Assembly (NCBI GenBank): GCA_946402595.1
Contig: CAMIWY010000096.1
Span: 1-5,993 of the forward strand
Length of the DNA stretch: 5,993 nucleotides
Direction of reading: 5' to 3'
Source of the DNA: an uncultured Clostridia bacterium
GTDB taxonomy: Bacteria; Bacillota; Clostridia; Peptostreptococcales; Anaerovoracaceae
The notes under the pieces are model-generated. The model had not been told where the DNA came from and ran no database searches. It saw only the letters and a list, made by a program, of their open reading frames with translations. Below, in pieces: positions 1-5,376 of this stretch (position 1 is the first letter of the stretch; each line of letters starts with the position of its first letter). The position numbers and the translations under genes are program-made.

Positions 1-567
1 CGCAACGCCGAGAGGTTCTGCCTTCTTGAGGATCTGCTCGATGGCATAGCTGTCTATGACCTGACCGGTCGGATTGTTCGGATTATCGATATATACGAGG
101 CTCGTCTCTTCGTCTATCGCCTCAATGATCTCGTCAGGATCGATGGCGTAGTTGTTCTCCTTCTTCAGCATCACCGGCTGATAGTCCATTCCGAGCAGGC
201 GGGCCGTCATCTCAAAGTCGGTGAACTGAGGCGCGATGCCTATGACCTTTGCTCCCGGACGGTTGAAAATGTTGCAGACTACGTATATGGCCGCAATACT
301 TCCGTCTGTCAGGAACAGGTTCTCCGGTTCAAGGAAGAACTGGCCCTTCCAGTATTCAAGCAGACCATCGAATATAGCAGTGCTGTGCGGGTAAGGTCCC
401 AGCCTGTTCATGTCAAAATTCTCTACAGCCTTCAGCATCTCCGGCGGGAATCCGTACGGCGTGCAGCCCTCGCTGCAGTCGACACCGCCCTCCGGCAGCT
501 CGATGTGGTCCATGGCATAGCTTACTTTCTCCATATTCAGGAGTTCATCTCTCAGTTTCAGTTGCAT
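1..567 (-). CDS. PLP-dependent class I/II aminotransferase, N-terminal part (cut by window edge)
   Basis: The reading frame is open for 189 codons from ATG at 567 to the left edge, so only the N-terminal half is present. The start is fixed by AAGGA at 575-579, seven bases before the ATG. Residues 27-46 (VDCSEGCTPYGFPPEMLKA region) and GPYPHS at 57-62 resemble the N-terminal substrate arm of histidinol-phosphate aminotransferase and threonine-phosphate decarboxylase relatives. LTDGS at 86-90 fits the cofactor phosphate-binding loop, and DNPNNPTG at 161-168 is the class I/II signature whose Asn contacts the PLP ring. The catalytic lysine would lie beyond the edge. The protein is cytosolic and should transfer amino groups, or decarboxylate an amino acid, using PLP. 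The exact substrate cannot be read from this half, so no symbol is given. It diverges from the membrane-protein gene at 713 and has its own strong promoter at 617-645. Confidence 0.9.
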   Translation of the reverse strand, partial: MQLKLRDELLNMEKVSYAMDHIELPEGGVDCSEGCTPYGFPPEMLKAVENFDMNRLGPYPHSTAIFDGLLEYWKGQFFLEPENLFLTDGSIAAIYVVCNIFNRPGAKVIGIAPQFTDFEMTARLLGMDYQPVMLKKENNYAIDPDEIIEAIDEETSLVYIDNPNNPTGQVIDSYAIEQILKKAEPLGVA

Positions 568-616
568 TTTTCATTCCTTCTTTCTCATCCCGTGTTCCCT
601 TTTCACAGATACAGTT

Positions 617-645
617 ATTCTATATGTGAATCTGCCATTGGTCAA
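617..645 (-). promoter_or_regulatory. Sigma-70-type promoter for the aminotransferase
   Basis: On the minus strand, TTGACC (640-645) and TAGAAT (617-622) are separated by exactly 17 bases (623-639). Each box matches the consensus at five of six positions. Transcription should start near 610, giving a leader of about 43 bases that includes the AAGGA ribosome binding site. Confidence 0.75.
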
Positions 646-646
646 T

Positions 647-661
647 AAATCTCACAGATTT
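647..661. promoter_or_regulatory. Palindrome between divergent promoters, candidate operator
   Basis: AAATCT - CAC - AGATTT is a perfect inverted repeat with 6-base arms. It lies one base from the minus-strand -35 box and six bases from the plus-strand -35 box. A regulator bound there could touch both promoters. The word TCACAGAT inside it also occurs at 603-610, next to the predicted aminotransferase start point. No regulator gene is visible nearby, so the operator role is inferred. Confidence 0.4.
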
Positions 662-667
662 GAACGG

Positions 668-696
668 TTGACGGGATCTCATTTTCCCGACATAAT
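668..696 (+). promoter_or_regulatory. Sigma-70-type promoter for the membrane-protein gene
   Basis: TTGACG (668-673) and CATAAT (691-696) are separated by 17 bases, and each box matches five of six consensus positions. The predicted start point is near 703, only about 10 bases before the ATG at 713. An in-frame ATG at 695 overlaps the -10 box, so it cannot be the start for this transcript. Confidence 0.7.
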
Positions 697-712
697 GAAA
701 CCGGAGAATGAT

Positions 713-1561
713 ATGGATGCGATAAACAGCACAATTTATTCACTTCTGGATGCCACCGCCCGGCGCATGGAGGTCCCTGCAATGTTCGGGACGTTTCACA
801 TCGCCGCGGTTTTGATTGCCGTGATCATCGCAGCTTCCGGTGCATCATGCGCAAAACGGCTGAGCGTCTCCGGCAGGATCCGTTTTCTCGCTGTATGCGG
901 GTGGGTGCTCGTCATAATGGAGGTGTACAAGCAGCTGTTCCTGTACTTCATAGTCAGCGGAGGAACCTATGACTGGTGGTACTTCCCTTTCCAGCTGTGC
1001 TCAGTCCCTATGTACCTGTGCATCCTGCTGCCGCTTCTGTTCAGGGGTGCAGATGATATGAAGTCATCTGCTTCTTCACCTGTACTCACATTCCTTGCTG
1101 TTTACACATTCACCGGTGCCGCGGCAGCCCTGATAATACCGGAAGATTATCTCCGCTCATATGCGGCGCTTACTCTGCACGGCTTTATCTGGCACGGCAT
1201 ACTCCTTATGATCAGCCTTGCCATACTGCTTTCACGCATGGCGGACCTTTCGCGCCGCGGTTTTGCACGTGCGACTGCTCTCTTTCTCGTGATGTGCGCT
1301 GCAGCAGTATGCATCAACATCGCAGTCGAGCCTCTCATGGCCGCCTCTTATGCAGAGGGACTTATCCCTCACAGCTACGCTGCGATGTTTTACCTGAATC
1401 CTTATCACCTGTCACCGCAGCCTCTTGTCGATACAATACAGAAAAGCGCCGGGATCCCTCTCGGGCTGGCGCTTTATGTGATCTCTATTATTGCTGTAAG
1501 CGGTCTTCTGGGCCTGCTGTTCAGGCGTCTTTTTTCTGCATCTGCTGCGTCGCGCAGCTGA
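713..1561 (+). CDS. Seven-helix integral membrane protein, YwaF/TMEM164-like family
   Basis: This predicted inner-membrane protein has 282 residues from ATG 713 and about seven hydrophobic helices, near residues 27-46, 57-80, 91-110, 123-142, 155-175, 187-205 and 248-272. FGTFH at 25-29, FPFQLC at 91-95 followed by SVPMYL, and LHGFIWHG at 155-162 fit the YwaF family (TIGR02206 type), which is distantly related to the eukaryotic phospholipid acyltransferase TMEM164. Cys95 sits where the family has its conserved cysteine. An acyltransferase role is an inference from that distant relative. The open frame extends back to ATG 626, but that start has no ribosome binding site and lies upstream of the promoter. 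At 713, GGAGA lies five bases upstream. ATG 782, with GGAGG eight bases upstream, is an alternative start that would drop the short N-terminal segment. The stop codon abuts the stop of the convergent isomerase gene. Confidence 0.8.
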   Translation: MDAINSTIYSLLDATARRMEVPAMFGTFHIAAVLIAVIIAASGASCAKRLSVSGRIRFLAVCGWVLVIMEVYKQLFLYFIVSGGTYDWWYFPFQLCSVPMYLCILLPLLFRGADDMKSSASSPVLTFLAVYTFTGAAAALIIPEDYLRSYAALTLHGFIWHGILLMISLAILLSRMADLSRRGFARATALFLVMCAAAVCINIAVEPLMAASYAEGLIPHSYAAMFYLNPYHLSPQPLVDTIQKSAGIPLGLALYVISIIAVSGLLGLLFRRLFSASAASRS

Positions 1562-2242
1562 CTACTTTGCCGCAGGATACTCGCTGCAGAGGAGCCTGTA
1601 AGGAGGCTCGTCTTCCTCTATCTCCGGGAATCTGTAGACCGGCTCATAGAACCTGTTGTCAGTGTTGTCATCGTTGCACTGGGATACTTCTCCTATAAGT
1701 ACACTCCCCGATCCCGGCACAACATGGAACTCGTGATACTGATGAGGCCACAGCGTGATGCTCTCACCCGGCTCAAGTCTCACCTCAGTCCCTGCCGGCA
1801 CGTAGTAAGAGCGGCCGTCCGAATTGACCAGCACATCCGTATCCGCAAGCCCGCCGTTTCCGTCATCGTTATAGACCTGCAGCAGGAGAGTCCCGCCGCC
1901 GCGGTTGATGATGTCTTCCGACTTCACCCAGTGGAAGTGCATAGGCGAGATCATATCATCTCTGAGGAAGAGCAGCTTCTCAGCATATGTCTTTTTGTAT
2001 TTCGGATCATGCTGATTGCCGTTTCTCAGTGTGATAAGCCCCATGCCGACCTTGCTGAAGTCGCCGAGTCCGTAGTCGGTTATGTCCCATCCGAGCATGT
2101 TGTCTCTTATCTCATCATACTCATGCCCTCTGGTCTCCCACTCTTCAGGCGTCCATTTGCAGAATGGCGGCAGAGCGAATCCCACCTTATCGATAAGCTC
2201 TTCCATCTCCCGTATTATGCTGTTTATTTCAGATCTTTTCAT
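1562..2242 (-). CDS. D-lyxose ketol-isomerase-like cupin sugar isomerase
   Basis: This 226-residue cytosolic protein matches the D-lyxose isomerase family (B. subtilis YdaE, E. coli O157 Z5688 type) in length and motifs. Members use a divalent metal, usually manganese, to interconvert D-lyxose with D-xylulose and D-mannose with D-fructose. The cupin core starts with SPMHFHW at 99-105. His102, His104, Glu109 and His170 are in the right places to bind the metal, and Lys107 lies in the same active-site segment. WPHQYHEFH at 165-173 and GEVSQCNDD at 184-192 are further conserved blocks. The ATG has AAAGGGG (2248-2254) five bases upstream. The gene starts 13 bases after the stop of the DUF3574-like gene, so the two are probably cotranscribed. 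Substrate preference between lyxose and mannose cannot be settled from sequence. No transporter or sugar kinase is in view. Confidence 0.88.
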   Translation of the reverse strand: MKRSEINSIIREMEELIDKVGFALPPFCKWTPEEWETRGHEYDEIRDNMLGWDITDYGLGDFSKVGMGLITLRNGNQHDPKYKKTYAEKLLFLRDDMISPMHFHWVKSEDIINRGGGTLLLQVYNDDGNGGLADTDVLVNSDGRSYYVPAGTEVRLEPGESITLWPHQYHEFHVVPGSGSVLIGEVSQCNDDNTDNRFYEPVYRFPEIEEDEPPYRLLCSEYPAAK

Positions 2243-2255
2243 TATTTCCCCTTTG

Positions 2256-2696
2256 TTATTTGCTTCCGGTATAGTAATCCATCTTTATATTGTCCTGCTC
2301 GATCAGAACTGTCTGCTGGTTCAGTGCCTTCATGATCTCATCCGCTGCAAGATTTACAGTATTCCGGTCTGTATCGTCAAAATAGCAGACGATCGTGTAC
2401 TCATGCGTCACGCGGTTGTTCTCGTCCGTCCACGCGCCGGTCGCCTCCTGCAGTGTATATCCCTCGAAATACTCAAGGCATATCTTGTCTACGATCTCCC
2501 TCGCACTTTCCTGAGAGTATTTAGGAAGATTGGTATCCTTGTCATTCGTTCCGACGTACATAACGTACTGTGTTTCAGTTCCCTCTTCCGGTGCTTTGAG
2601 TCTGTTGACCTCAAAGAACATGGTGACCGCCATTATAAGGCTGATTACAGACACCACTATTGCTATGATCGACAGCTTATCTTTGATGTTATCCAT
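2256..2696 (-). CDS. Membrane-anchored small protein with DUF3574-like domain
   Basis: The protein has 146 residues from ATG 2696, chosen because AAAGGGGG (2702-2709) sits five bases upstream. The frame also opens at 2729, but no binding site precedes that ATG. A short polar N-terminus is followed by one hydrophobic helix at about 9-29, so the rest is probably anchored outside the membrane as a lipid-free type II or signal-anchor protein. Residues 43-135 (YVMYVGTND, then GYTLQEATGAWTDENN, then HEYTIVCYFDD, then a helix and TVLIEQD) resemble the DUF3574 pattern, in which an alpha/beta domain contains a G-x-W and an acidic turn. The biochemical function is unknown. It is the first gene of a two-gene unit with the lyxose isomerase, separated by 13 bases. 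Domain assignment is from memory of the family and is moderately certain. Confidence 0.75.
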   Translation of the reverse strand: MDNIKDKLSIIAIVVSVISLIMAVTMFFEVNRLKAPEEGTETQYVMYVGTNDKDTNLPKYSQESAREIVDKICLEYFEGYTLQEATGAWTDENNRVTHEYTIVCYFDDTDRNTVNLAADEIMKALNQQTVLIEQDNIKMDYYTGSK

Positions 2697-2759
2697 GAGT
2701 GCCCCCTTTACAGACATGCCTACGCCCATTTCTGATAAACAGTATACTACATTCTCCTT

Positions 2760-2788
2760 TTGCCGCGAAAGACTGAGTGTTATATACT
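2760..2788 (+). promoter_or_regulatory. Promoter for proC paralogue 1
   Basis: TTGCCG (2760-2765) and TATACT (2783-2788) are separated by 17 bases, matching four of six and five of six consensus positions. The start point would be near 2795, giving a leader of about 65 bases that contains the hairpin at 2816-2837 and the AGGAGG site. Confidence 0.6.
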
Positions 2789-2806
2789 TCAGTTAGATTC
2801 AGTCAC
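2779..2806 (-). promoter_or_regulatory. Possible divergent promoter for the DUF3574/isomerase pair
   Basis: On the minus strand, GTGACT (2801-2806) and TATAAC (2779-2784) are 16 bases apart, matching four of six and five of six positions. The -10 box overlaps that of the plus-strand promoter at 2760-2788, so the two would compete for polymerase. A second candidate -10 (TATACT near 2741-2746) has no good -35 box. This call is tentative. Confidence 0.3.
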
Positions 2807-2815
2807 GTTCCGGTC

Positions 2816-2837
2816 AGTTCTGCCCGAAGGCGGAACT
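2816..2837 (+). other. Leader hairpin upstream of proC paralogue 1
   Basis: AGTTCTGCC and GGCGGAACT can pair as nine base pairs, including one G-U pair, closing a CGAA loop. The hairpin ends 11 bases before the AGGAGG site. No U-run follows it, so it is not a standard terminator. It may stabilise the leader or affect access to the ribosome binding site. Confidence 0.5.
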
Positions 2838-2861
2838 AAGATATACACAGGAGGCAGCCAC

Positions 2862-3656
2862 GTGGACATTTCGACAGTCAGAACAGGTTTTATAGGTTTT
2901 GGCAGCATGGCAGGAGCGATCTGCGAAGGACTTCTGAAGAAGGATGCTGTACCTGCAGCTAATATATATGCCTGTGCAAGAAATCAGGAGAGGCTCAAGG
3001 CAAAATGCGGTAAGCTCGGCATAAACGCTCTTGCATCTGCGGAAGACGTCGCATCGGCATCAGACATCGTCGTCATAGCCGTTTTGCCTGAGCAGGTAGA
3101 GGCGGTAGTGAAGTCTGCAGCGCAGGCTCTTAAAGGCAAAATCATATTCTCCATCGCCGCAGGTGTGGACTGCAGCATGTACGATGAATGGCTCGGGGAA
3201 GGATATAACCACATCAGCACCATCCCCAACACCCCTGTCGCAGTGGGCGAAGGAATAATCGCCGCGGAAAGCAGGCATACCCTCACGGATGAGCAGCTGG
3301 CTCTGTTCGAAGGTGTATTCAGCAGGATCGCAAAGATCGAGTATTTCAGTCCGGAGCTGCTGTCTCTCGGCGGAACCGGTGCTGGATGCACGCCGGCATT
3401 TGTCGATGTGTTCATTGAGGCGCTGGCTGACGGCCTGGTCAAGCACGGGATGAGCCGCGCGCAGGCGTACGCCATAGTACCTCAGATGATGAAGGGCACT
3501 GCCGAATACATGATGCAGAGCGGCCTTCACCCGGGAGCACTCAAGGATGCTGTCTGTTCACCGGGCGGCACTACTATCGTAGGCATCAGCGCCCTCGAGG
3601 AATGCGGCTTCAGGCACGCAGTCATCCACGCCATAGACAGGATCATGGAGAAGTAG
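2862..3656 (+). CDS. proC: Pyrroline-5-carboxylate reductase, divergent paralogue 1
   Basis: The protein has 264 residues and starts at GTG 2862. AGGAGG (2849-2854) lies seven bases upstream, and the upstream in-frame ATG at 2760 falls on the -35 box. It should reduce 1-pyrroline-5-carboxylate to L-proline with NAD(P)H in the cytosol. The N-terminal Rossmann fold has IGFGSMA at 11-17 and VIAVLPEQ at 71-78, followed by IPNTP at 121-125. The C-terminal dimerisation domain has FIEALADGLVKHG at 184-196 and HPGALKDAVCSPGGTTI at 223-239, which is the family signature. Length is normal. The loop that is S-G-x-G-P-A in typical members, including the second paralogue here, reads A-G-C-T-P-A at 174-179, so substrate preference may differ. 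The gene converges on the nnrD operon, and a decayed copy of its last codons follows it. Confidence 0.92.
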   Translation: MDISTVRTGFIGFGSMAGAICEGLLKKDAVPAANIYACARNQERLKAKCGKLGINALASAEDVASASDIVVIAVLPEQVEAVVKSAAQALKGKIIFSIAAGVDCSMYDEWLGEGYNHISTIPNTPVAVGEGIIAAESRHTLTDEQLALFEGVFSRIAKIEYFSPELLSLGGTGAGCTPAFVDVFIEALADGLVKHGMSRAQAYAIVPQMMKGTAEYMMQSGLHPGALKDAVCSPGGTTIVGISALEECGFRHAVIHAIDRIMEK

Positions 3657-3690
3657 GATTTCTTAACATCATAGATAAGATCATGGAGAA
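3632..3690 (+). repeat. Imperfect direct repeat of the proC 3' end
   Basis: The 21 bases at 3632-3652, which encode the last residues of proC paralogue 1 (AIDRIMEK region), recur at 3670-3690 with 19 of 21 identical and an offset of 38 bases. The second copy reads IIDKIMEK in another frame and is noncoding. It looks like a short tandem duplication that has begun to decay. Confidence 0.8.
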
Positions 3691-3727
3691 ACAGAAGAAA
3701 GACCCGGTCAGTCACGCTGGCCGGGTC
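3691..3727 (-). terminator. Intrinsic terminator of the nnrD operon
   Basis: On the minus strand, GACCCGGCCAG and CTGACCGGGTC form an 11-base-pair stem, with one G-U pair in the transcript, around a five-base loop (plus coordinates 3701-3727). The stem is followed by the T-rich tail TTTCTTCTGT. It begins 21 bases after the nnrD stop. On the plus strand the stem is followed by a mixed sequence, so it should work mainly for nnrD and only weakly for proC paralogue 1. Confidence 0.75.
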
Positions 3728-3748
3728 TGCTCATTAATGGCTATGCTT

Positions 3749-4771
3749 TTATTGTCTGTATTTTCGTATGATGCCTTCTATTGTCTCTGCAACGCAGGCT
3801 GCGGTATCCGCTGCGGTCATGGTGACATCGCTCCTGCGGCTCTGCGCCAGTTCACCTGCGGCGCCGTTTATGTATGCTCCGGCAGCTGCGGCCAGTACAA
3901 GATCATCTGCATTGACGCACAGTGCAGACAGTATGCCTGACAGCACATCACCGCTTCCGCCGGTCGCCATTCCCGGGCAGCCTCTGTCAGTAGCAAGAAC
4001 TTTCATACTTCTGCCGCCCGCAGCATCCTCTCTTCCCTCATCAGTCTCAGCATCTGCGCACGGTCCTGCAACAACCGTCGTGCTGCCCTTCAGGAGTACT
4101 ACAGCATCCAGTTCAGCTGCAAGATATTTTGCTGCGCTGACAGGATCCGCTTTGGTCTCAGCCACGGACATGCCTGAAAGCTTGGAGAACTCCTTCGCAT
4201 GAGGAGTCAGTATGAGCTGAGCCTTTGACTCCCTGATGAGCTCATGATCAAGCCTCGCCATTGCATTGAGCCCGTCAGCGTCGAGGATCAGTTTGCGGTC
4301 GTAGTGAGTAAGCAGATACTCTACCGCCTTAAGCGTTTCGTCTGAGTTGCCTATTCCCATCCCGAAGGCTATGCAGTCATATCTCCTGCACAGGCGGGCG
4401 AATTCCTCTTCATTGAAGACAAGCTCCCCCGCTTCATCGCTGAGAGGATACAGTGTCGCCTCCATCACCTGCGGTAATATCAGAGGACATATACTGCGCG
4501 GCGCAGCGACAGTCGCCACCCCTGCCCCGCTTCTCACTGCCGCATTGGCCTGAGCAGGCAGTTCGCATGCACCACTATGCATCGCTGCATTTGCATGAGC
4601 CGCAAGCCTTATCGCGCCGCTGTATTCAAGCGAGCCACCTATCAGCGCAACATAACCAAAGCTGCCCTTGTGGCAGTCAGAAGGACGCTCCGGGAAGAGC
4701 AAAGCGACCTGCTCTTCCTTTATAAATTTATTAGTATTTTTATCGTTTTCTTTTATTCCTTCTAGACTCAT
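3749..4771 (-). CDS. nnrD: ADP-dependent NAD(P)H-hydrate dehydratase
   Basis: This ribokinase-fold enzyme of the YjeF C-terminal/YxkO family uses ADP to dehydrate the S form of damaged, hydrated NADH or NADPH. I use ATG 4771, giving 340 residues. The frame extends to 4819, but that would overlap the upstream gene, whereas 4771 lies one base after its stop. Motifs in order: HKGSFGYVALIGGS at 34-47, SGAGVATVAAP at 81-91, LILDADGLNA at 161-170, LTPHAKEFSKLSG at 188-200, LLKGSTT at 226-232, and CPGMATGGSGD at 265-275, ending in the expected catalytic aspartate (Asp274 or next to it). An extra 15-residue repeat precedes SGAG, and an acidic insertion lies near 236-254. The N-terminal 20 or so residues are Lys/Asn-rich and A-rich in DNA. 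The partner epimerase domain NnrE, often fused in bacteria, is absent here. The gene is last in its operon. Confidence 0.92.
   Translation of the reverse strand: MSLEGIKENDKNTNKFIKEEQVALLFPERPSDCHKGSFGYVALIGGSLEYSGAIRLAAHANAAMHSGACELPAQANAAVRSGAGVATVAAPRSICPLILPQVMEATLYPLSDEAGELVFNEEEFARLCRRYDCIAFGMGIGNSDETLKAVEYLLTHYDRKLILDADGLNAMARLDHELIRESKAQLILTPHAKEFSKLSGMSVAETKADPVSAAKYLAAELDAVVLLKGSTTVVAGPCADAETDEGREDAAGGRSMKVLATDRGCPGMATGGSGDVLSGILSALCVNADDLVLAAAAGAYINGAAGELAQSRRSDVTMTAADTAACVAETIEGIIRKYRQ
4520..4600 (-). repeat. In-frame 45-bp duplication inside nnrD
   Basis: Residues 58-72 (AHANAAMHSGACELP) and 73-84 (AQANAAVRSGAG) of NnrD are successive copies with a 45-base period. Over the shared 11 residues, 8 are identical, while the DNA matches at about 23 of 33 bases with many silent changes. 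Relatives normally have one such helix before SGAG, so the first copy appears to be extra. Confidence 0.75.
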
Positions 4772-4772
4772 A

Positions 4773-5363
4773 TCAGATTTCGATCCATTCATCATCAGCA
4801 TCATCAGCGGACGGTTCACCTGTTACCGCGACTGCTCCTTCCGTCCGCACCTGCGAGTCCGCTTTGACGAGATCATAGATAAGCGGGTCCCTGATCAGAT
4901 GCTTCCACACGGTGTGTGTTGCCTTGATAAAATCCGGATCCAGCTCGACCTCGTCTTCGATCATAGGGCAGAGGTATGGCAGTTCATCATCATTCCAGAC
5001 CATTATCAGTTCATCATCTTCTGTCAGATGCGGAGCCAGAGGGAATGTGCGGCACTGTATCGGCCGCATTTCGCGCGGACAGTGAGGCGGCTCGTTGCAG
5101 CGCACCCAGTGGACATTGCCGTGCCACGACTCCGGGAAAAAGTATTCCTCCGTGCTCTGGGTGTTCCATGTGAGCCAGTCCGCATGCCTGTCGTGGATCT
5201 TCTCCTCTCCCGGCAGCAGATAGATGCCCATGTCCTCCTCGCCTATCGCGGTGCAGCATGCCGCTCCGCATATCATTCCGCAGTCAAACGGGACCGGGGA
5301 GACCCGGTCCAGTAATCTGTATATCGCTCTGTATGTCCTTGCTCTTGTGGTGCCTTTGATCAT
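4773..5363 (-). CDS. Cysteine-cluster protein, possible metal or Fe-S binding (YkgJ-like)
   Basis: From ATG 5363 the protein has 196 residues. The frame continues to GTG 5417, which overlaps the proC2 stop as TAGTG and would add 18 residues. Neither start has a clear ribosome binding site. I prefer 5363 because the added stretch contains a strong hairpin and lies before the conserved-looking part. Cysteines occur at residues 28, 32, 36, 37, 89, 95, 104 and 132 in the pattern C-x3-C-x3-CC, C-x5-C-x8-C, then one more, within FDCGMICGAACC and PIQCRTFPLAPH. That layout resembles YkgJ-type proteins, which probably bind zinc or an iron-sulfur cluster. The C-terminus is acidic (SADDADDEWIEI). No signal peptide or membrane helix is seen. 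The function is unknown. The gene sits between proC2 and nnrD in one operon. Confidence 0.75.
   Translation of the reverse strand: MIKGTTRARTYRAIYRLLDRVSPVPFDCGMICGAACCTAIGEEDMGIYLLPGEEKIHDRHADWLTWNTQSTEEYFFPESWHGNVHWVRCNEPPHCPREMRPIQCRTFPLAPHLTEDDELIMVWNDDELPYLCPMIEDEVELDPDFIKATHTVWKHLIRDPLIYDLVKADSQVRTEGAVAVTGEPSADDADDEWIEI
5291..5310 (-). other. Perfect hairpin in the 5' coding region of the cysteine-cluster gene
   Basis: GGACCGGG and CCCGGTCC form a perfect 8-base-pair, GC-rich stem. The four-base loop is GAGA in plus-strand DNA and UCUC in the transcript. It covers the codons for L-D-R-V-S-P-V, about 50 bases into the gene. A role in slowing translation is possible but unproven. Confidence 0.4.
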
Positions 5364-5376
5364 CTGTGAATTGTGA

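Noticed and set aside
545..574. Nine-codon ORF starting at ATG 574 and overlapping the aminotransferase start
   Set aside because: The AAGGA site directly touches this ATG, leaving no spacing, while it is ideally placed for ATG 567. It looks like chance.
626..712. N-terminal extension of the YwaF-like protein from ATG 626 or 695
   Set aside because: The stretch contains the promoter boxes and palindrome, has no ribosome binding site at 626, and the ATG at 695 lies in the -10 box.
1544..1558. Hairpin at the end of the YwaF-like gene as a bidirectional terminator
   Set aside because: The stem is only six base pairs, and neither strand has a U-run after it; the nearby T-run is on the wrong side.
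2082..2735. Long plus-strand open frame opposite the isomerase and DUF3574-like genes
   Set aside because: It is antisense to two well-supported genes, spans their junction, and its translation resembles no family I know.
3602..3940. Plus-strand open frame covering the proC tail, the repeat and the terminator
   Set aside because: It crosses the proC stop in another frame and the terminator, then runs antisense to nnrD; no ribosome binding site precedes it.
4789..4808. Short CATCATCAG repeats
   Set aside because: They encode the acidic D-D-A-D-D tail of the cysteine-cluster protein and need no other explanation.
3701..5310. Shared word GACCCGGTC in the nnrD terminator and the hairpin at 5291-5310 as a dispersed repeat family
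   Set aside because: The match is nine GC-rich bases within two self-complementary stems, which is compatible with chance.
4668..5315. Long plus-strand open frame opposite the cysteine-cluster gene
   Set aside because: The minus-strand gene has a family-like cysteine pattern and operon context; the plus-strand translation is a shadow without recognisable motifs.
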